64,000 nt of DNA from Spongilla lacustris (Eukaryota; Porifera; Demospongiae; Spongillida; Spongillidae): contig OX442419.1 of the NCBI GenBank assembly GCA_949361645.1, forward strand, positions 1,337,358 through 1,401,357, given 5' to 3'. Within the stretch, counting starts at the first letter, position 1. Every line of letters starts with the position of its first letter. A program made the translations under genes and the position numbers. Below are positions 60,421-64,000 of this stretch, piece after piece. Below the pieces are notes generated by a model. That model saw nothing but the letters and a program-made list of their open reading frames with translations, made no database searches and was not told where the DNA came from.

Positions 60421-61593
60421 CAATGGATATAAGTACAAATAAATGATGAATGTAGTTCAGTTTTACTTTTCGCCACATAATGAATGGTACACACATACAG
60501 TTTCAATATTATAAATTACAATGCTATACACTGGGACTATTAGCGTGTTCCAAAAAGCATGAAAATAATTAACACTTAGTGGAATGCCTGGGTGGTTATA
60601 GTGCCGGACCATTTTCATATATTTTTTTAATAAGAGGGAGAGTGGTTCAACATTGTACACAGCAACATGCACATGCAATTTTTAACCCACTTGACACAAA
60701 CAAATATACATATATAAATGCATTCAAACTTGCAGCTCTTAAGAGCACAGCTGCCCTCTGTATCCTCCTCACATGCACACTCTTCCATTGTGCTGCGGCA
60801 TGGAGGGGGAGCGTACGAAGGTGCGTGATAGGAATGCCAAGGGCGTACACATATACATGCCAGCATATCAATGTACCTTATAACTCCCATGTGTACGAGT
60901 AGAGTGACGCCCGCGGAAAGGCTCACTCCACGAGGGTATGCAGATGGTAGTCAGTACTAGTATAGGTCCCAGGCTGATGCTCCAATTGTGAACCTCTTAT
61001 CTTATCAGATCCGGAAGGAGAAACTTTTGTAAGGTACGCGTGTCACTGCGGGTCTGAGCTTTCCTGCGCTCGCTAAAGTCCAATCGATTGTACGGTGCTA
61101 CATATTCATGGCACTTCGTATACATGTACCTGCGACAGTGGATAGATAATTAGATATACATGTATCAGTGCACTTGCAGTTTCAATGACCTCTCGTTTGC
61201 AACGCGAGTGTAGAGTGAAGGCTAGAAGTAGCATTGCCAGCCTGATTCAAATGCCAACACATTGCACAGTGAAATGGTCATCACAATGTTTTTACAACAC
61301 ACACAGGGACACAGAACTCCTGCAATACACAGCCTCACAACATTCTATGCAAGGGGGAAGTCAGGGTTTCAACATACAACAAATACATAAGATACAACAT
61401 CGTATCGGAGACGTACAAGATATGAGCAATAATATGGAGACAAAGACATCATGAACTGAAATTCCAAAGGTCTAAATATGAGGCAGGGATGCTTGAGGCT
61501 AAGAGGAGCTCCTAAACAGAGGTGCAGACATCTGATGGATGTGCACAGTGGGTGGAATTTTTGCAGCTCAGAGGCGGGACCATTAGAAGAATC
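60421..61593. other. No gene recognised
   Basis: ORFs of 80-110 codons on both strands near 60579-60926 and 61185-61454 have no domain or splice support. Confidence 0.4.
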
Positions 61594-62080
61594 TTATAGC
61601 TGCTGCTTCAGTTCTTTGTACTTGGCTACCATTAATCTGTTCATGGTGGACAGTTTCTTTAGAAAGAGAGCAAAATAATTGATTAAAAATTTTAGCTCAT
61701 TAAAAAAAGTAGCGTTGGTCCCACACTGCGAGACGTTCTCAGCCGATCCAGGGTTGGAACGGTTTAAGTGATGAAGACCACTGGGAATGCTGAGGTGCAT
61801 GGCAGAGCTGGAAGCCAGCGAGGAGTTGTAGGGGAAGAGGCTACTGTTCAATGCATCACGAAACTCCTTGGAGTGTTGTTGCTCCGACGACGATTCTTCG
61901 ATGGTCTCCTGCGGACTTTTGGACTTCTTCTTGTCGCGCTTGAAAGTGAAGAGTCTCTTCACCTTCTTGCTAATGCTCTCCGAGGTCGAAGGTGTGTCCA
62001 CGACCGAAATCTGCTCCCCCACACGATGGTCCTCAAGAGAAGATCTGTTCATCGAGTGCTCAAGTCCTTCCTCCGGCAGC
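61594..62080 (-). CDS. C-terminal exon of an unidentified protein
   Basis: About 162 codons open after a good splice acceptor (TTGCTTGTTAG) and ending in TAA at 61594. The sequence is Ser-rich with a strongly basic patch (SKKVKRLFTFKRDKKKSKSP), an acidic/serine run (ETIEESSSEQQ) and a hydrophobic-basic C-terminus (NYFALFLKKLSTMNRLMVAK, then YKELKQQL). Codon use and length argue for a real exon. Its incoming phase does not fit the SRCR exon at 62595 directly, so either an exon lies between them or it belongs to another gene. No family recognised. Confidence 0.5.
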
Positions 62081-62594
62081 CTAACAAGCAAGAGGGAAGA
62101 TAAGTTCTCAGACCTGCGTACAGATACAGCACACACTGCACATGTATTTAGTCAGCAGGTATTTTGGGTATACATGTGGCAGTCCCCCTTAGAAGGCACA
62201 ACAACATAGCCGGGCTAGCTCAATAATAATCACGCAGTACACATCCACACACACTGCTATTCAGAAACTGGATGTGTTTAGGAAGCTTCAAAATTATGTG
62301 GGTCATGTACATGTACATGTACATTACCAGAAGGGTGTGTATGAAGCTTTTGCAAAAGCACGATTGATGCAATATACATTTTAAAAGGAGACAAAGGGGG
62401 AAGGGGGTAGGCCGAGCTCACATATAGAGGGAGAGAGAAGGCTAAATTATTGCACACTTAATTTAACACACAATTAATTCAAGACATACATATGTACGCA
62501 AGCTGCAGTCAACCCTATCAAGGATGTGAGATTGAATACGTCCACACCTATATATCTATTCCACACACACAAATACACACACACACACACTTAC
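62081..62594. other. Intron or intergenic
   Basis: No membrane-spanning exon or other coding signal seen. A TACATGTACATGTACATT run is at about 62307-62324. Confidence 0.4.
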
Positions 62595-63861
62595 TGGTAC
62601 AGGCCACGCCTGCATCTTCGCTGTGGACACAATCATGCTGTCCCCACGGAGAATGGGGACAGTCCCCTAGTTCTGCCTCCTGTCCAGTGCACTGCACATC
62701 GTCCAGGTGGATGGGCCCGGGAACGGACCCAAACTGAGACCGGGGATATGCCTGGATGGCCAAGATCTGGATAGTAGTACCCTGGTTGAGGGTGTGGTTT
62801 GTGGCCACACTGTTGATCACCAGATGCACAGGGTTGTCATAGGCAACCGGAGGGACTACATAACCAAAGAGCAAGGAATTAATAAAGGAATTATTTTTAA
62901 TGTAGAGCAAAGGAAGGGTGGGCGGAGCCTCAGGTTATAGGGTGGAGCATCAGAATGAATGTCAATACATGGAGCTTTGAAGTGTGCTAGGGCAATGAAC
63001 AGATTGATAGCTAGGACAATGAACAGATAGGTAGCTAGGGCAATGAACAGATAGGTAGCTAGGGCAATGAACAGATAGGTAGCTAGGGCAATGAACAGAT
63101 AGGTAGCTAGGACAATGAACAGATAGTTAGCTAGCATGCAGTGGTCAAGAAAAGTGAGTGAATGTGTGGTGTCCTCAAAATGGCTGCACTTACACACACA
63201 GCGAACACCGGCCACAGTGTTGCTGTTGCAGAGGGCAAAGGGAATGGTTAGCAAACTGTGCCTCATTGCCAGTGCAGTAGACACGCCCAACTATGATGGG
63301 AAGGGGACCAGAGCCAAAGGGGGAACGAGTGAGCGCCTGTGATTGGGGAGGAGAGGGCAGGGGAGGAGGAAGGGGTAGAGGTGGGGGGCAGGGAGAGTAG
63401 GGCGGAGGGGAAGGGAGGAGGGAAAGGACAGGGGAAGAGGAGGCTGGGGTGGAGGAAGGGGTGGAGGAGGGGAGGGAGGAGGGGAAGGGAGGAAGGAGGT
63501 GCATGTAAACACTTGGCACATGTGTGTTCATGCACATACACAATTACATCAATACACAGAAGACTTAAATGTATATGCGGTTTGTCCATGTACACACGCA
63601 AACACACATTATACACAAATACACACACAACACAAACACATTATACACACAATATACACACACATACACACACATACACACACACACACACACGTATGCA
63701 CATACCTCGGAAGCCAAGTTGCCTGCAAACAACTGTTGCATCTGGTAGGTTCCAATTAACGCCACACACAGTTCCCCAGCCACCATTGAGGTAAGCTTTC
63801 ACCCTCCCATCACTAGATGAACTTCCATTGGTCAGCCGCAGGGGAACAGCAAATGTCCCAG
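62595..63861 (-). CDS. SRCR (scavenger receptor cysteine-rich) domain gene, partial, with a suspect exon
   Basis: Three minus-strand exons. 63861-63706 encodes an SRCR N-terminal half (VRLTNGSS-type start, [28 protein letters not shown]). 63336-about 63194 encodes the second half ([20 protein letters not shown], ending [10 protein letters not shown] in another frame). 62855-62595 encodes a second SRCR C-terminal half ([34 protein letters not shown]). Introns are GT..AG and outer phases agree (phase 1 joins), but the middle exon changes frame twice, at a C5 run and near TCCCTTT. SRCR domains occur in secreted or membrane proteins that bind ligands, and are abundant in sponges. The gene continues beyond the right edge. 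The second domain lacks a visible WGTVC half, so an exon may be missing. Confidence 0.7.
62990..63130. repeat. 24-bp tandem repeat in an SRCR intron
   Basis: About 6 units of AGCTAGGGCAATGAACAGAT plus AGGT, with GGACAA variants in the outer units. Confidence 0.9.
63330..63500. repeat. Purine-rich GA/GGA tract in an SRCR intron
   Basis: About 160 bp of GGGGAGGAGG-like sequence. On the gene's strand it is a long pyrimidine tract running up to the 63336 acceptor; open frames across it (PPLPSPP-like) are artefacts. Confidence 0.8.
63599..63694. repeat. CA-rich microsatellite next to an SRCR splice donor
   Basis: Imperfect (CA)n with TATA interruptions, directly downstream of the 63706 donor on the gene's strand. 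Confidence 0.9.
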
Positions 63862-64000
63862 CTATAGAGAGGGGAGGGGGAGGGGTCTAGTTCACGATTC
63901 CCTTACCATAAATATCAACGTACACCATGACACCTCAGCTTACAGCTTAATCCCTGCACTATTATTAAATTTTCTAATTATCAGTTATCCGCTATCCTCA

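Noticed and set aside
60153..60506. Glycine/proline-rich ORF of 117 codons on the minus strand.
   Set aside because: Runs through the poly-C/G palindrome; no homology on either side.
61768..62209. Plus-strand ORFs of 111 and 113 codons.
   Set aside because: Antisense shadows of the 61594-62080 exon, which has a splice acceptor and a protein-like composition.
62990..63290. Repeat protein ([16 protein letters not shown]) on the minus strand.
   Set aside because: Product of the 24-bp tandem repeat inside an intron.

Overview
This window reads as animal nuclear DNA, and a sponge (Porifera, probably a demosponge) is the best guess. The genes are intron-rich with GT..AG junctions. There is an ankyrin-Roc-COR-Death gene family, an SRCR-domain gene, exons that each encode one ankyrin repeat, Ty3/gypsy and LINE relics, a hAT remnant, many palindromic MITEs and long poly-C/G and CA tracts. 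The organism is an inference from gene families, not a species call. Apart from stretches of overt genes, most of the window is repeats.

Region by region. 1-550: decayed coding remnant. 550-11390: a giant palindromic (foldback-like) element whose arms carry a 115-bp satellite with higher-order structure. 12.8-27.2 kb (unit A) and 27.4-35.3 kb (unit B): two tandem segmental duplicates. Each holds, in order, a decayed gypsy pol, an array of about 90-bp repeats, a gene for a small secreted protein (intact in A, broken in B) and a decayed 3' half of a Roc-COR-Death gene. Unit A is interrupted by a 1-kb palindromic element that is itself interrupted by a young Ty3/gypsy element. Unit B is interrupted by a 1.4-kb TIR element and truncated by a foldback relic. 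37.2-37.7 kb: LINE fragment. 38.3-47.4 kb: the one intact family member, a 15-exon minus-strand gene for a predicted 1310-residue ankyrin-Roc-COR-Death protein. 48.2-51.6 kb: a second foldback element carrying a basic RASKR-type ORF. 52-60 kb: minisatellites, transposon pieces and three single-ankyrin exons on the plus strand. 61.6-63.9 kb: a minus-strand C-terminal exon of unknown identity and an SRCR gene that runs off the right edge.

How it works together: the intact Roc-COR-Death protein has the layout of a kinase-less DAPK1 (ankyrin scaffold, GTPase-dimerisation unit, Death adaptor), so a role in death or immune signalling is plausible. The flanking copies show a family that expands by tandem duplication and decays quickly through transposon insertion. 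The SRCR gene would be a cell-surface or secreted scavenger-type protein. No physical link between the SRCR gene and the Roc-COR gene, other than neighbourhood, is visible.
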